A stretch of 30,505 bases of DNA from Nemertoderma westbladi (lineage: Eukaryota > Xenacoelomorpha > Nemertodermatida > Nemertodermatidae): positions 1 to 30,505 of the forward strand of contig JAUCBJ010008133.1 of assembly GCA_032718475.1 (NCBI GenBank). The letters run 5' to 3'. Made by a program: the position numbers and the translations under genes. How positions within the stretch are numbered: the stretch's first letter is position 1; every line of letters begins with the position of its first letter. The notes beneath the pieces were generated by a model. That model ran no database searches. It was not told the origin of the DNA and saw only the letters and a program-made list of their open reading frames with translations. Shown piece by piece: positions 29,422 through 30,505 of the stretch.

Positions 29422-30505
29422 TGGCGCTGTGAGTAGGATATTGACATAGAAGAAATATTATAACGGAAAATGGCACCCACACCCAGAGACAAAGTTGAAG
29501 CTTTGATTTGGTCAAGACGCACACTAAAGGGTGTTTTGACAAAGATAAGGATTGCAACAGAGGAGACAACTGCAGCACATCATGTCGGGACCAATCCATG
29601 TAGACTTGAACAAATAATTTAGAACTGGGGGCAGAAACTGGTCAAGCTCCAATCTGTAGATGATGAAATTCTTTGTCATATTGAGTCTGATGATGCAGAC
29701 TATGATGCAGGAGTCCTGGTGCATTTCGATGATGCGAAGGCAGATGTAATTGAGCATTGAAGATCTTATGACAAGTTGTAGTCGCTACACCACAGGATGC
29801 TGGTGGGGGTGGTGGGAGAAATTTGCCAAAACTACATATCAAGAAACCTCAAATTTTGAAGGAGGATACTGATCATCTTGCATACGTAAGATGGAAGCCC
29901 TTATGGTTGAACTATGGCAACTTGGTGGACTTATAACCGGTCGAGAGGAGTTCAAGTTGGCCTGTTCTGGGAGTGTTACAGTTCAGGGTTCCTACAGTCA
30001 AACAAGAACTAACAAGTAACAAGCTACTAGACGAAGTCATTAGATTGACTGAAGAGCATCTTCGTAGAATTCGAAACCGTCACTTGGACATCAAGGACCT
30101 TTTGGCTGTGCGACAACCGGATGGTCAGGATTATATATCGTTTGTGCAATGAGGTTCGAGAGATGGTAGATTATCTGAATTCAGCCAACATCGCCGAAGA
30201 CATGTTGTTGATTGGCTTATTGCTTCAGTGAATGAGGGTTGAAGCTGATAAGGCCAAGGTTATGGAAAAGAACCCAAACACATTTGAAGAGGCAAGGATG
30301 TATATTCTGGAGTTAGAAACTGCTAGGAGAAGTTAGAAGCTAAGATAAGTTTGTGTGGGAAGGTCCACAACAGAAGGCTTTTGAAGACACCATCAATGAG
30401 TTGATAAGTCCAAGGGTGTTAGTGCAATTTCGAAAGAGTGCAGGGTTGGGTTATGCATTGTGGCAAGAAGAGCCAGGTCAAGTTTGGAAGCTGTTGAGGG
30501 CGAAT
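29422..30505 (+). mobile_element. Gypsy-like element, internal region 3 (partial at window end)
   Basis: The primer-binding site, the gag remnant (ATG at 29470) and the start of the pol remnant are as in copies 1 and 2, with the same early gag stop and the same gag-to-RT-thumb deletion. At 30479 it reads CAA (Gln) where copies 1 and 2 share a TAA stop. The element continues beyond the window. Confidence 0.85.

Overview
The window reads as nuclear DNA of an invertebrate animal. A spliced K2P potassium channel with canonical GT..AG sites, a TATA-led ubiquitin-like gene, AT-rich intergenic DNA with microsatellites, and several metazoan transposon classes all point that way. The foldback-type repeats recall the TU elements of sea urchins, so a marine deuterostome such as an echinoderm is my best guess. 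That guess is weak: no species-diagnostic gene is present.

Layout. (1) 6-1451, minus strand: a two-exon K2P channel of about 335 aa, apparently complete. (2) About 1.46-12.7 kb: no confident host gene, but dense in short non-autonomous repeats. These are three copies of a TIR element (MITE-like), a 680-bp inverted repeat, a 91-bp near-perfect hairpin, and at least four structures made of short motifs or motif arrays in inverted orientation, some nested. A 3' fragment of a LINE lies at about 7.06-7.38 kb. (3) 12,893-13,135, plus strand: an intronless single-unit divergent ubiquitin (46 of 76 positions identical to ubiquitin by my alignment) with a four-residue tail after Gly-Gly. (4) About 13.77-20.46 kb, minus strand: a decayed BEL/Pao LTR retrotransposon in canonical order (gag, zinc knuckle, protease, RT, RNase H, integrase, DUF5641), followed by a candidate LTR and an unrecognised GC-rich coding remnant. 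(5) 20,927 to the window end, plus strand: a tandem array of a deleted Ty3/gypsy-like element, LTR-int-LTR-int-LTR-int, running off the edge. Each full repeat is 2,845 bp (370-bp LTR plus 2,475-bp internal part). The third LTR is split by a 5'-truncated LINE (26,686-29,114) flanked by a 14-bp target-site duplication.

The retroelements are mostly dead. The gypsy copies share the same stops, frameshifts and large pol deletion, so the array grew by duplication of an already dead copy and not by fresh insertions. Only the LINE RT frame, the channel and the ubiquitin-like gene look open. The items most worth a second look are the ubiquitin-like gene, the inverted-array repeat families, and the gypsy array, whose order of events can be read from its substitutions.
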